A stretch of DNA of 64,000 nt from Pseudomonadota bacterium. GTDB taxonomy: Bacteria; Pseudomonadota; Gammaproteobacteria; Burkholderiales; Rhodocyclaceae. The stretch is taken from contig JAGTRU010000012.1 in the NCBI GenBank assembly GCA_018261905.1, positions 1 to 64,000 on the forward strand. Direction: 5' to 3'. Below are positions 45,831 to 55,398 of this stretch, piece by piece. How positions within the stretch are numbered: position 1 is the stretch's first letter; the number at the start of each line of letters is the position of its first letter. Made by a program: the position numbers and the translations under genes. Below the pieces are notes generated by a model, which did not search any database, was not told the origin of the DNA, and was given only the letters and a program-made list of their open reading frames with translations.

Positions 45831-46736
45831 ATGAAAATCCTCATTCTCGGCGCCGGCGGCATCGGCGGCTATTTCGGCGCCCAGTTGCTGCGCAGCGGCG
45901 CCGACGTGACTTTCCTGCTGCGCGAAAAGCGCCAGGCGCTGATCGCCACCGAGGGCCTGCGCATCGAGACGCCGCACGGCAATTTCACGGTGCAGCCGCC
46001 GACCGTGACGGCGGCCAGCGTCCAGCCGATCTACGACCTGATCATCCTGGCGCCGAAGTCCTACGACCTCGGCGACGCCCTGGCTTCGCTGGGAAATGCC
46101 CGGGGTAGCGCGGTCGTGCTGCCTTTCCTGAACGGCATCGAACATCTGGCGGTGCTCGACCGCGAGTTCGGTCGGGCAAAGGTGATGGGCGGGGTCGCCC
46201 ACATCGCCGCGATGATTACCGAAAGCGGCGCCGTCCGGCAATTGAACGATATTCACAGCCTGACCGTCGGGCCGCGCGACCCGGCGCACGCCGAACTGGC
46301 CAAGGATTTCATCGCACTGTGCGGCAAAGCGCCATTTACCAGCGTTTATGCCGAGGATATCGAACAGGCGTTGTGGGACAAATGGGTCTTCCTCGCCGCG
46401 CTGGCCGGCATGACCACGCTGTGCCGCGGATCGGTCGGCGAAATCCTGGCGACGCCCTACGGTGAAGGCCTGATTCGCCAGATGTACGAGGAGTGCTGCG
46501 CGGTTGCCCGCCTGAGCGGCTATCCCACCGGTCCGGCGGCGACGCAAAGGGCGCTCGGCATGCTGATCGCGCCCGGTTCCCCATTTACCGCCTCGATGCT
46601 GCGCGACCTGCTGGCTGGGCAGCGCACGGAACACCAGCACATTCTTGGCGCCATGGCCGAGCGCGGCATGGCCCTCGGTTTACCCATGGATTTGCTGCGC
46701 CTGGCGCACACGCATCTGGCGGTGCAGGCCAGCTAG
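45831..46736 (+). CDS. panE: 2-dehydropantoate 2-reductase (ketopantoate reductase family)
   Basis: 301 residues. N-terminal Rossmann fold starting MKILILGAGGIGGYFGAQLL, conserved PFLNGIEHL and the C-terminal helical domain with FLAALAGMTTLCR containing substrate-binding residues. PanE makes pantoate for coenzyme A synthesis with NADPH; paralogues without proven activity are common, so the name is family-level. The start at 45831 is chosen because the upstream extension to 45732 lacks similarity. Confidence 0.85.
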   Translation: MKILILGAGGIGGYFGAQLLRSGADVTFLLREKRQALIATEGLRIETPHGNFTVQPPTVTAASVQPIYDLIILAPKSYDLGDALASLGNARGSAVVLPFLNGIEHLAVLDREFGRAKVMGGVAHIAAMITESGAVRQLNDIHSLTVGPRDPAHAELAKDFIALCGKAPFTSVYAEDIEQALWDKWVFLAALAGMTTLCRGSVGEILATPYGEGLIRQMYEECCAVARLSGYPTGPAATQRALGMLIAPGSPFTASMLRDLLAGQRTEHQHILGAMAERGMALGLPMDLLRLAHTHLAVQAS

Positions 46737-46923
46737 CAGGTAGGGTCTGAGAGAAAGTCCAGGCGACCGGTAGTACGGTGGCGAGATACTCGGGATGCCA
46801 AGCGGCAGACATATAATCTTTTGGCCTAGTGCTGTGAGGTTGGAGTGATTCCACAGGCATGAAGGTTTGGCGATAAATACTATTCTGATAGCATCCGCCT
46901 ATCTTCATGGCGGGGTGTGGTGA

Positions 46924-48648
46924 ATGATTGTCGGCATTGATCTTGGTACGACCAACAGCTTGATCGCGGTCTGGGAGGGAAACGGACCGCGTCTGATAAA
47001 GAACAGTCTCGGAGAGGTGCTGACGCCTTCTTGTGTCAGCCTCGACGATGACGGCACCGTTCTCGTCGGACGTGCCGCCCGCGAACGTTTGCAAACCCAT
47101 CCCGAGTTGACGGCAAGCGCCTTCAAACGCTTCATGGGGAGCAACAAGCAGATCAGGCTCGGTAAACGCGACTTCCGGGCCGAAGAATTGTCTGCTCTGG
47201 TTCTCCGTTCGTTGCGCGAGGATGCCGAGGCAGCCCTCGGGCAACCGGTGACCGAGGCGATCATTACCGTACCCGCCTATTTCTCGGATGCCCAGCGCAA
47301 GGCGACGCGCGCCGCCGGTGAACTGGCCGGGCTACGTGTCGAGCGCCTGCTCAATGAGCCGACCGGCGCCGCGCTGGCCTACGGCATACACAACCGCGAT
47401 GGCGAATCACGTTTTCTGGTCTTCGATTTAGGTGGCGGTACCTTCGACGTGTCCGTGCTCGACCTCTTCGAGGGAGTTATGGAAGTTCGTGCGTCAGCTG
47501 GCGACAACTGCCTGGGCGGGGAGGATTTTGTTTCCTGCCTGGTCGATCACTTTTTCGAGCAGAACAAGTTGCCAGCCAAGCTCAAGAACCATAGGGAGTT
47601 CATGCAGCGTCTGGCGGCCCAGGTCGAAATCGCCAAGCGCAAGCTCAGCGAGGTGGGACAGACAACAATCCGTCTGCATCATGATGACAACGAATATTCG
47701 ATGCCTCTCGACGAGCCGCTGCTCGAACGCCTTTGCGCACCACTTCTCCTCCGGCTGCGGACACCGGTGGAACGGGCTTTACGGGATGCGAACCTGCGCA
47801 GCAACGAACTCGATAATATTGTCCTGGCAGGTGGGGCGACGCGCATGCCCATCGTGCGGCGCCTGGTGGCACGCATGTTCGGACGTTTTCCGGCGAGCGA
47901 GATCAATCCGGACGAGGTTGTCGCGCTCGGTGCCGCGGTTCAGGCCGGCCTCAAAATGAAGGATGCCGCCCTGAGCGAGGTGGTGATGACCGATGTTACG
48001 CCGTATTCGCTGGGCATCGCGCTGTCCATTCAGATTGGCGATAATCAGTTTTCGGAGGGGCATTTCGATCCGGTCATCGAGAGAAATTGCGCGGTTCCGA
48101 TCAGCCGGGTGAAACAGTATTTTCCCGTCCGTGAAGGGCAGCGCCTGTTGAACCTGGAGGTCTTCCAGGGCGAAGCCAGGATGGTCAAAGACAACATTCA
48201 CCTAGGCACCCTGAAAATTCCCATGCCCGGGGGAAGACTCGACGAATGCGGTATCGACGTCCGCTTCACCTACGATGTCAATGGCCTACTGCAAGTCGAA
48301 GCCTCTGTCCTGAAAACCGGTGAAAGTTTTTCGCTGATCATCGAGGGCAACCCTGGGCTGCTGAGTCAGGAAGAGATTGCATTCCGACTGGTCTCGCTGG
48401 CCGACTTGAAGATACACCCGCGTGACCGTATCGAGCATCGGACCTTGCTAGCGCGAGCCGAGCGCCTATATCAGCAGTTGCGTGGCGAGCAGCGCGAATG
48501 GTTTGCCCTACAGATTCTGAGCTTCGAAAAAGCCCTGGCGTCGCAGGATCGTCGGGTGATAGACCAGCGCCGCAAGAAATTCGAGGATATCCTCGAATAT
48601 CTCGAACGCGACGCCTTCATCAACCCGCCGGGGGCGGATCTGACCTAG
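46924..48648 (+). CDS. hscC: Hsp70-family chaperone HscC
   Basis: 574 residues: actin-like ATPase domain (IVGIDLGTTNSLIAVW, FDLGGGTFDVSVLD, VLAGGATRMPIVRRLV) and a shortened substrate-binding domain. This length is typical of HscC and shorter than DnaK (~640). The C-terminal lid is reduced and there is no EEVD-like end. It is followed 14 bp later by a gene for a degenerate J-like protein with a TM segment, the likely dedicated partner. A specialised rather than housekeeping chaperone is inferred. Confidence 0.92.
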   Translation: MIVGIDLGTTNSLIAVWEGNGPRLIKNSLGEVLTPSCVSLDDDGTVLVGRAARERLQTHPELTASAFKRFMGSNKQIRLGKRDFRAEELSALVLRSLREDAEAALGQPVTEAIITVPAYFSDAQRKATRAAGELAGLRVERLLNEPTGAALAYGIHNRDGESRFLVFDLGGGTFDVSVLDLFEGVMEVRASAGDNCLGGEDFVSCLVDHFFEQNKLPAKLKNHREFMQRLAAQVEIAKRKLSEVGQTTIRLHHDDNEYSMPLDEPLLERLCAPLLLRLRTPVERALRDANLRSNELDNIVLAGGATRMPIVRRLVARMFGRFPASEINPDEVVALGAAVQAGLKMKDAALSEVVMTDVTPYSLGIALSIQIGDNQFSEGHFDPVIERNCAVPISRVKQYFPVREGQRLLNLEVFQGEARMVKDNIHLGTLKIPMPGGRLDECGIDVRFTYDVNGLLQVEASVLKTGESFSLIIEGNPGLLSQEEIAFRLVSLADLKIHPRDRIEHRTLLARAERLYQQLRGEQREWFALQILSFEKALASQDRRVIDQRRKKFEDILEYLERDAFINPPGADLT

Positions 48649-48662
48649 AAGTCGGCAATATC

Positions 48663-50345
48663 ATGACGAATAAACTCGCCTTCCTGGAATACTTGGAACT
48701 CGACAACACCGCCGATGAGCGCGCCGTCCGCCGTGTCTACGCTCGCAAGTTGAAGCTGATTAACCAGGAGACGGACGCTGCCGGTTTTCAGGCGCTGCGC
48801 GAGGCCTATGAAGTGGCGTTGCAATGGGCGCGCTGGCAACAGCAACAGGCCGCGCAGCAGGCGGCCGGGTCGAAAGAAGGGATTGTTGCGGAGGTGACTC
48901 CGGTTGGCAACGAGCCGTCCGCCCCGGCGCCGGGGAGGGAGGACAAGCCGGGGCTGGCCTCAATTCGAGAGGGGGAACTCGATACCGTCCCGCCCGAAGT
49001 GGCGGCGCAGGCCGTCTTCAACGAGTTGGTGGCGGAACTTGCCGCATCGTCTACTGCGGCTGGCTGGTCGTCCGACAAGGTGCACCACGACAAGTTACTG
49101 CGCTGCCTCGACGATCCCCGTCTGCTCTCGATTGCCGCCCGTGATGTCTTCGAGTGGTACGTCGCCGAACTCCTGGCCAGTGCTTGGCGGCCCGGCCAGG
49201 AGGCTCTGCTGGTTGCTGCCACACGGGTTTTTGCCTGGCAGGATGATCCGCGGCGTCTGGCCCGCTTTGGCTGGGTTGGCGATACCCTGAATCGCGCGAT
49301 CACCGAGCGGGCGGTATTCGATCAGCAACCGGAGAGCGCTAAAAAGGCGCAGCGCGATCTGATCGCGCGCCTGCGCGATCCAGCGCAGCCTAGTCACGGC
49401 GAACTGATTGCCAAGATGCCACTGCTCGAGTGGACCTTTTCCCGATTTCCTGCATGGCTACCGTTGATTACTAACATGGAGAACCTGCGGCTATGGCGGG
49501 AACTGGATTCCCGGGTGCCCTCCTGGAAACGCCGCCTTTCTTTCCAGAAGAAAGGAACAGCCAAGGATTCTTTGAAATTTGCGCATGTCCCCGCGAGTCA
49601 AGGCATAAATTGGCGTTGGAGCATGGTATTTCTTGTTTATGTGTTTTTCAGAGTCGTCTCTGGCATGACAAGTAGCGATTCGCCGCCACCCGTCGTTTCG
49701 ACGTCCGGTCTGCCGAGTGCTTTCCAGCAACAGGGTGGTGCGCCAGGGAGCCTGCCCGGTGGAGCGCGCCACGTAAATGCTTCTGGCGCCTTTCCCTATT
49801 CCTCTTCGGCTGCTGATGCATTCCAGGCTGATCCGCTGAAAGTACCCGAGAACAGGCCGGTGCCACCTTCCAAGTCGCAATTGTCGGCACTCGTAAGTGG
49901 TAAGCCGAACCTGGAAAAGTGTGATGAAATCAGTCGGCTGACGCTGGTTTTCAAAATTGGTACCACCCAGTCGCTCATCCAGTTCGGTCCGGCCTTCGAA
50001 CGGCAGGTGATCAACTGCGCCAATGCGCGTCTGTGGCCACGATCGGTCTATCAGGATCCGGCTGTTCAGGAGGCGGTTCGCCACGAAGAGCAAAGAAGTG
50101 CCGCGATCATTAAGTCTATGCAGCGCGAGATGGCAAACCTTGTCAAAGTTAGCCCGCCAGTCGAAAAGCCGGTCGGTTTGCCGGTTCCCGAGAAGACTGT
50201 GACGGCGCCAAGAGCACCGGGTTTGAACGGAGTGGTAGTGGCAACACCAAGCTTCAAGCCGGTCGAGCAAGCCTGGACCTTGAATGCGGATAGCGACAAG
50301 TACCGGCTGAATCCCAAGGAAGTTCAACTCAATGCCAGGGATTGA
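48663..50345 (+). CDS. Membrane protein with degenerate J-like N-terminus, probable HscC partner
   Basis: 560 residues. The first ~55 residues look like a J domain (ERAVRRVYARKLKL...GFQALREAYEVALQW) but the HPD tripeptide is replaced by INQETD, so classical Hsp70 stimulation is doubtful. A TM segment lies near 316-335 (WSMVFLVYVFFRVVSGM). The periplasmic part is Pro/Ser-rich, with a small domain around 410-480 having two Cys. The ATG at 48663 is chosen; upstream frame overlaps hscC and is shadow. Confidence 0.75.
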   Translation: MTNKLAFLEYLELDNTADERAVRRVYARKLKLINQETDAAGFQALREAYEVALQWARWQQQQAAQQAAGSKEGIVAEVTPVGNEPSAPAPGREDKPGLASIREGELDTVPPEVAAQAVFNELVAELAASSTAAGWSSDKVHHDKLLRCLDDPRLLSIAARDVFEWYVAELLASAWRPGQEALLVAATRVFAWQDDPRRLARFGWVGDTLNRAITERAVFDQQPESAKKAQRDLIARLRDPAQPSHGELIAKMPLLEWTFSRFPAWLPLITNMENLRLWRELDSRVPSWKRRLSFQKKGTAKDSLKFAHVPASQGINWRWSMVFLVYVFFRVVSGMTSSDSPPPVVSTSGLPSAFQQQGGAPGSLPGGARHVNASGAFPYSSSAADAFQADPLKVPENRPVPPSKSQLSALVSGKPNLEKCDEISRLTLVFKIGTTQSLIQFGPAFERQVINCANARLWPRSVYQDPAVQEAVRHEEQRSAAIIKSMQREMANLVKVSPPVEKPVGLPVPEKTVTAPRAPGLNGVVVATPSFKPVEQAWTLNADSDKYRLNPKEVQLNARD

Positions 50346-50402
50346 GCGGGGTTTCGCGGTAAGCTGACGCATTCCCTCAATGCCTTGCCGGACGCCACAA
50401 CC

Positions 50403-50717
50403 ATGAGCCATCGACACTCGGGCTGCCCACTATGCGGCGGCAAGCTGACCGCCCTGGATTTGCTCAATGCCTGCGACGAACTGGTCGACGCCGAGCTTGG
50501 CGTACTTTCGGCGCGCTGCCCGTATTGCCAGGGGCGCCTCGAAATCCGGCCGGCCGCCGGGCAGATCGAAATCGGTTACATCGTCGGCGCCAACCAGCCC
50601 CGTTTCGACGTGGCCTTCGTCATGGATTGCGCCGGGCTGGAGATGCTTGCCGGCGATGAAGCCGGCGGTTTGCGCCTGCGTACTTCGGAACAGTACTGGG
50701 CATTCCGCGAAGCGTAA
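50403..50717 (+). CDS. Small zinc-ribbon-like protein, unknown
   Basis: About 104 residues with two CxxC pairs (CPLCGGKLT at the N-terminus and CPYCQGRLEI at ~40) forming a likely zinc ribbon. The rest is a short beta-rich domain. No family was recognised. It is convergent with the AraC-type gene. Confidence 0.7.
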   Translation: MSHRHSGCPLCGGKLTALDLLNACDELVDAELGVLSARCPYCQGRLEIRPAAGQIEIGYIVGANQPRFDVAFVMDCAGLEMLAGDEAGGLRLRTSEQYWAFREA

Positions 50718-50726
50718 ATCCCCGGC

Positions 50727-51506
50727 TCAGGTCATCGCCGGCTCGCCGGAAAAATAGCGGCGCGGTTCCATGCCCAGGGTCCGCTTGAACATTGCGGTAA
50801 AGGCACTGGCGCTGCGGTAGCCGAGTTTTTCGGCGACCAGCGCGACCGGCATGCCATTGGCCAGGTGGCCGAGGGCTTCGACCAGCCGTGCCTGCTGCCG
50901 CCACTGGCGAAAGCTCATGCCGGTTTCGCGCTGGAACTGGCGGGCCAGCGTGCGGCTGCTGGTCGCCTGTTGTTCGGCCAGGGTTTCCAGGGTTTCGCGG
51001 CTATCCGGGTTGCCGACCAGTTCTTCGCACAACCGGTGCAGGCGCGCTTCGCCGGGCATCGGTAGATGCAGCGCCGGGATTTTCAGGAAACGCAGTTCGC
51101 TCAGCACCAGCGCCGCGATCTGGCCGGCCCGGCCGGCGCGGTCGTAGGCCAGCGGTTCGTCGATCAGGGCGAGGATCAGGGCGCGCAGCAGCGGGCTGAC
51201 TTCCAGCAGGCAGCAACTGTCGGGCAGGCCGGGCGCGGCGTCCGTCCGGATATAGAGCGTGCGCATTTCCACCGTCCCCAGCATGATCACGCGGTGCGCC
51301 GTGTTGGCGGGAATCCACACGCCGCGCACCGGCGGCACCACCCAGCTGCCGGCCTCGGTCTCGACGCGCATGACGCCGCTGCCGGCATAGATCAGTTGCG
51401 CCCGCAGGTGGCTGTGCACCGGCGTTTCACCACCGCGGTAATTGCGTGCCTTGGCGGTGACCGGGTGGGGCAGGGTCTGATGTTCGTCGTCGTGGCCGCA
51501 ACTCAT
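50727..51506 (-). CDS. AraC family transcriptional regulator (cupin sensor)
   Basis: About 259 residues. The N-terminal cupin-like effector domain (GGETPVHSHLRAQLIYAGSGVMRVE) is followed by an AraC helix-turn-helix pair (TLAEQQATSSRTLARQFQRETGMSFRQW... VALVAEKLGYRSASAFTAMFKRTLGMEPRRYF). The ATG at 51506 is preferred over 51533. It is divergent from an Fsr-type MFS gene, a recurring regulator/efflux pairing in proteobacteria, so it probably controls that transporter. Confidence 0.9.
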   Translation of the reverse strand: MSCGHDDEHQTLPHPVTAKARNYRGGETPVHSHLRAQLIYAGSGVMRVETEAGSWVVPPVRGVWIPANTAHRVIMLGTVEMRTLYIRTDAAPGLPDSCCLLEVSPLLRALILALIDEPLAYDRAGRAGQIAALVLSELRFLKIPALHLPMPGEARLHRLCEELVGNPDSRETLETLAEQQATSSRTLARQFQRETGMSFRQWRQQARLVEALGHLANGMPVALVAEKLGYRSASAFTAMFKRTLGMEPRRYFSGEPAMT

Positions 51507-51603
51507 GGTTGGGCCGGCGATTGTCCAATTCACGATATTTTCTGTCCGGACATGTGAGGATCAGTCATTCTAGACTGCAGTTCCGGAAAACTGAAAGTCC
51601 CGC

Positions 51604-52845
51604 ATGGAAAAGACGCTCACCGCCGCTGCCCATCCCGCCGCGCCGCGCGCGGCCGACGCGCTCAGCGCCACCACTTACCCGGTGATTGCCGCGATCAGCT
51701 TCTCGCACCTGTTGAACGACATGATGCAGTCGGTGCTGCTCGCCATCTACCCGATGCTCAAACTCGGCCTCAACCTGAGCTTCGGCCAGATCGGCCTGAT
51801 CACGCTGACCTACCAGCTCACCGCCTCGCTGCTGCAACCGCTGATCGGCCTGTATACCGACCACCGGCCGAAACCGTATTCGCTGCCGGTCGGCATGGCC
51901 TTTACCCTGGTCGGCCTGTTGTCGCTGTCGCAGGCCGGCAGCTTCGAGGCAGTGCTGGTTTCGGCGATGCTGATCGGCATGGGGTCCTCGGTCTTCCACC
52001 CGGAATCCTCGCGCGTCGCCCGCATGGCGGCCGGCAGCCAGCCCGGCCTGGCGCAGTCGCTGTTCCAGATCGGCGGCAATCTCGGCTCGGCGATCGGGCC
52101 GCTGCTCGCTGCGCTGATCGTCGTGCCGTACGGGCAGGGCAGTGCCGCCTGGTTCTCGCTGTTTGCGCTGGTTGGCGTCGTCGTGCTGAGTTTTGTCGGG
52201 CGCTGGTCGAGCCACCATGTCGCCAATTTCCGCAAGCGGATGCAGGCGCACGCCGCCAACGGCCTGACGCGCAGCCAGATCGGCTGGTCGCTGGCCATCC
52301 TCGGCCTGCTGATCTTCTCCAAGTTCTTCTACATGGCCAGCCTGAGCAGCTATTACACCTTCTACCTGATGGACAAGTTCGGCCTGACGCTGCCGCACGC
52401 CCAGATCTACCTGTTCGTCTTCCTCTTCGCCGTCGCCGCGGGCACCGTGGCGGGCGGGCCGATCGGCGACCGGGTCGGGCGCAAGCGCGTGATCTGGGGT
52501 TCGATCCTCGGCGTCGCCCCGTTCACCTTGCTGCTGCCGCATGTCGGCCTCTTCTGGACCGGCATCCTCTCGGTGATCATCGGCATGATCCTCGCCTCGG
52601 CCTTCTCGGCCATCCTGGTGTACGCCCAGGAACTGCTGCCCGGCAAGGTCGGCGCCATTTCCGGCCTGTTCTTCGGTTTCGCCTTCGGCATGGGTGGCAT
52701 CGGCGCCGCGCTGCTCGGCCAACTGGCCGACGCGACGAGCATCGAAACGGTGTACCAGGTCTGCGCCTTCCTGCCGCTGATCGGGCTGCTGACGGCGTTT
52801 TTGCCTACTATCGAGAAACCTAGCTCTCGCGTCAGGCCGCTTTAA
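51604..52845 (+). CDS. fsr: MFS transporter, fosmidomycin-resistance-protein family
   Basis: 413 residues with twelve hydrophobic segments. The Fsr-type N-terminus SFSHLLNDMMQSVLLAIYPML and the loop GMGSSVFHPESSRVARMAAG are diagnostic for the family; the MFS motif DRVGRKRV is present after helix 8. It is an inner-membrane proton-driven exporter; the real substrate is not known. It is divergent from the AraC regulator. Confidence 0.92.
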   Translation: MEKTLTAAAHPAAPRAADALSATTYPVIAAISFSHLLNDMMQSVLLAIYPMLKLGLNLSFGQIGLITLTYQLTASLLQPLIGLYTDHRPKPYSLPVGMAFTLVGLLSLSQAGSFEAVLVSAMLIGMGSSVFHPESSRVARMAAGSQPGLAQSLFQIGGNLGSAIGPLLAALIVVPYGQGSAAWFSLFALVGVVVLSFVGRWSSHHVANFRKRMQAHAANGLTRSQIGWSLAILGLLIFSKFFYMASLSSYYTFYLMDKFGLTLPHAQIYLFVFLFAVAAGTVAGGPIGDRVGRKRVIWGSILGVAPFTLLLPHVGLFWTGILSVIIGMILASAFSAILVYAQELLPGKVGAISGLFFGFAFGMGGIGAALLGQLADATSIETVYQVCAFLPLIGLLTAFLPTIEKPSSRVRPL

Positions 52846-52997
52846 TTTGATGACGAGGATTGCGACAGGCGGCGTCGGCGAGAAGTGATTCCAGCATCCA
52901 GAAACGGGAATTGCTGCGCATTATGACAATGTTGTTTTAGTATTCGCTCCGGCCGATGACGGATCGGCCGATCGACAGCAACATTGGGGAGAGTCGC

Positions 52998-53384
52998 ATG
53001 GCATCAGCGGCAAAGAGCATCAAGGTGAACCTGGCGCAACAAATCGTTCAAGCTTGTGAAGGAAGTACGAAGGTATTCAGTTTCGACTGCGTGACTGGTG
53101 ACAACGAGCATCCAACGTATCGGGGAGTTTTCAGAGTCTTGCGGACGGTTCATCCCTACCGCAGCCATACCTATAATGTGCAGATGGACTATGCCTTGTT
53201 CTTTACCCACGACGGCAAGGCACTGCATCAGTACCACGGGGTCGTGCCACTGTCCGTCGTGCGCACCGCTCGCGGTAGCGTCGGCGACTGGTTCGGCTCA
53301 CACGGCTGTGTGCGCTTGAGCGAGGCTGATGCGAAAGTGCTTTACGGGTGGGCTTCGGTGGGTACAACGGTGCAGGTCTCATGA
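52998..53384 (+). CDS. L,D-transpeptidase (YkuD)-like protein
   Basis: 128 residues. The core motif SHGCVRLS with C104 is the YkuD catalytic cysteine, preceded by an upstream HQYHG. GGGGAGAG precedes the ATG at 52998. No signal peptide or TM segment is visible, odd for a peptidoglycan cross-linking enzyme, so it may be exported by another route, be anchored by the next gene product, or act elsewhere. It overlaps the next gene by 4 bp. Confidence 0.78.
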   Translation: MASAAKSIKVNLAQQIVQACEGSTKVFSFDCVTGDNEHPTYRGVFRVLRTVHPYRSHTYNVQMDYALFFTHDGKALHQYHGVVPLSVVRTARGSVGDWFGSHGCVRLSEADAKVLYGWASVGTTVQVS

Positions 53385-53947
53385 ATTCGGCGATCAAGCG
53401 ATATGGAATATTTGGCCTGGTTTTTCTCGGCGGATTGTTTTTCGGGGCGGGCCTGAGCCAATTCGTCTCCCATGATCAGGTGACAGCAAGTCCCGAGCAG
53501 AAGATCGCTGCCGATACCCAAATCATCAGCCTCCTGGGCGAGGAAGTGATGTCGCTGACCTACCACACGGAGGCGCTGACCTTGACCGCACAACGCTCGA
53601 AGCCCGCCGATCCGTTCGCCGTCCAGATCACCTTTGCCGATGGCCGAAAGCCCCAGCAATGCCTGACCTCGCCTGACCTGGCCGGGCTCCTGGGCGACTT
53701 CTCAACTATCACCGCGAAACGACAGATTCAATCGCCGCGCTTCGAAGCCGAATTTCCGCAACCGCTGGGAACCCTCGAAATCCGTGATCGCATCGTCGCC
53801 GAAGCCCCGCCCGCGATGCTCTTTCGCACGACAGCTAACCGTCAAGCCGTAGCGCTATCCTACGATGGCTACACCGCCGAGGTGCGTACCTCGATCGACG
53901 GGTTCGTCAAGCTGGAAGGCGGTTGTGAAGCGTTGGTGCAGCGCTGA
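53381..53947 (+). CDS. Single-pass membrane protein, unknown, coupled to the YkuD-like gene
   Basis: 188 residues: an N-terminal TM (YGIFGLVFLGGLFFGAGL) and a soluble domain of ~160 residues with no recognised family. The ATG overlaps the stop of the YkuD-like gene (ATGA), implying a functional pair; it may tether or hold the transpeptidase at the membrane (inference). Confidence 0.7.
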   Translation: MNSAIKRYGIFGLVFLGGLFFGAGLSQFVSHDQVTASPEQKIAADTQIISLLGEEVMSLTYHTEALTLTAQRSKPADPFAVQITFADGRKPQQCLTSPDLAGLLGDFSTITAKRQIQSPRFEAEFPQPLGTLEIRDRIVAEAPPAMLFRTTANRQAVALSYDGYTAEVRTSIDGFVKLEGGCEALVQR

Positions 53948-54082
53948 TGTAAGTGTGTTAGCCCCATTGATCCGGCTGATGGGGAGGAGGGGGCGCTTAC
54001 AAAAGCCATGCTTCACCCCCCCTTTCGTGACAAAAACAGGAGGCTCCGTAAGTACCCTGTTCTGGCGGTCAGGTACGGTGGG

Positions 54083-54574
54083 TCAGGTCCTCAGCCAGCC
54101 ACGTCCCTTGAGTAGCGCAAAGCGTTCAGGGGGCAGGCAAGCTTTCATGTCCTGGTGTGGATCGACTTCACAAGAGTTATCAACCACCACTACTACGAAG
54201 TCGTCGGTCACCGGGGTGATTGTCGGCCAGTCGAGTTCATTGAGCTGTTTGGCCACTTCCACCAGAAGTTTCTTGCCCGAGGTGTAGCTGCCCTTGTCTG
54301 ACATCAGCATTTTGTGGCGTAGGCACAGGCCGGCGATTTCCTCGTCGCAATCCAGCCAGAGTTCGTGCTCGGTGCCGCTACCGCGAATCTCGTCCGGTGC
54401 CCACAGGAAATAGCCTACCTGCTCTGAAGTTTGCTCTCGCCAGGATTGCCGACCCCAGACCAGAAACGGTGGCCAGGCGGCCTCGAAGTCTTCCTGCGTG
54501 TAGCACAGCAGCAGCGCATAGAGCGGTCCATCGAGGGCTGCCTGTTTGACCGGTTCCGGAATCTTTTTCAGCAT
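54083..54574 (-). CDS. Hypothetical cytoplasmic protein
   Basis: About 163 residues from ATG 54574. Acidic, soluble, with no signal peptide or TM segment; the composition and lack of low-complexity sequence suggest a real gene. No family was recognised (segments such as WPPFLVWGRQSWREQ and FVVVVVDNSCEVD). It has no operon partner. Confidence 0.6.
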   Translation of the reverse strand: MLKKIPEPVKQAALDGPLYALLLCYTQEDFEAAWPPFLVWGRQSWREQTSEQVGYFLWAPDEIRGSGTEHELWLDCDEEIAGLCLRHKMLMSDKGSYTSGKKLLVEVAKQLNELDWPTITPVTDDFVVVVVDNSCEVDPHQDMKACLPPERFALLKGRGWLRT

Positions 54575-54654
54575 TGCCGCCTTGCTGGCGCTTCCCGGCC
54601 TCGTTGGGCAGGCGAGCAAAAAAAGAAGGCGCAGCTTAGTTGACTAGTGCGTAT

Positions 54655-54880
54655 GTCACAAGCATTTGTATTTGAATTGGATAGATGGCCGACGGCCGGA
54701 ATCGCAGCCCAATCCAGCGGTCGATGGGGAAAATCTCCGGTTTTCCGTGTCGACCACTGCCGCCGTTTTGCCGCCTAATTTCTTAACCGTGACTACCCGG
54801 TCGTAGCTGTTCTTGTGGCACTGCAGGTAGAGGCGGTGCTGGCGGGCGAGGTGGCGGTTGGCGAAGAAAATAACAGAGGG
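54655..54880 (-). pseudogene. Possible coding remnant
   Basis: On the minus strand an open frame without a good start reads FFANRHLARQHRLYLQCHKN onward to a stop near 54658. Composition looks protein-like, but no start codon, ribosome-binding site or family was found. It could be the end of a decayed gene. Confidence 0.3.
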
Positions 54881-54910
54881 AAGCCCCCCTCAGCATTCCA
54901 TTGCGCTACT

Positions 54911-55081
54911 TCACTTTTTCGGGCTTACCGATGCCTTGCTTGAGCGATCCGTGAAAAATAGGGCAAGGCGAAGGGCGGTAACGCAGCCCAGGGAGACTAC
55001 GAGAATTGTCGCCCAGGACCATTCCGGGAAGAGATAACTGGCCAGGCTGGCCAGACACAGGAAGATGATGACAAAAAACAT
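54911..55081 (-). CDS. Small two-segment membrane protein
   Basis: A 56-residue frame: MFFVIIFLCLASLASYLFP, a short turn, then a second hydrophobic stretch (ATILVVSLGCVTALRLALFF) and a basic tail ending SPKK. Two TM helices are predicted by eye. The ribosome-binding site is weak. Unknown function. Confidence 0.45.
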   Translation of the reverse strand: MFFVIIFLCLASLASYLFPEWSWATILVVSLGCVTALRLALFFTDRSSKASVSPKK

Positions 55082-55138
55082 TCGGGACTTTTCTTGGTTT
55101 CGTGAAAGAGATTGTAATGCCCGAAATCAGAAGGCATC

Positions 55139-55335
55139 AGCGCCCGCTTGCTCGCTGCTGTCTACGAGGGCAGTGAATCGGCTGCGCGACCAGGGGCGCC
55201 GAGTGCTGTGCAAACTTTGCTGATGGTTGAAAAACGTTGGCTGGCATCGGGACGCAGCGCCTTGTAGAGCGCTCCGCGGGTAATCCCGGATGCCTTGGCA
55301 ATGTCGTCATCCCCCGTACCCGTGCAAGCGGGCCC
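55139..55335 (-). pseudogene. Decayed HigA-like antitoxin
   Basis: DNA closely similar to the intact antitoxin gene at 58848-59159, coding DIAKASGITRGALYKALRPD with the same C-terminal helices. A 1-nt deletion near 55309 breaks the frame, and the N-terminal half is missing, replaced by unrelated sequence that includes an msrA fragment. Confidence 0.8.
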
Positions 55336-55398
55336 AACTTCTGCCGTCGCCAGGGGAAAAGGGGGCTCAGCGACTTTGTGTATTCTCTTTACCTCTTT

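Noticed and set aside
53948..55140. tRNA genes or an attachment site at the border of the accessory region
   Set aside because: No cloverleaf-like sequence or direct repeats flanking the region could be found by eye.
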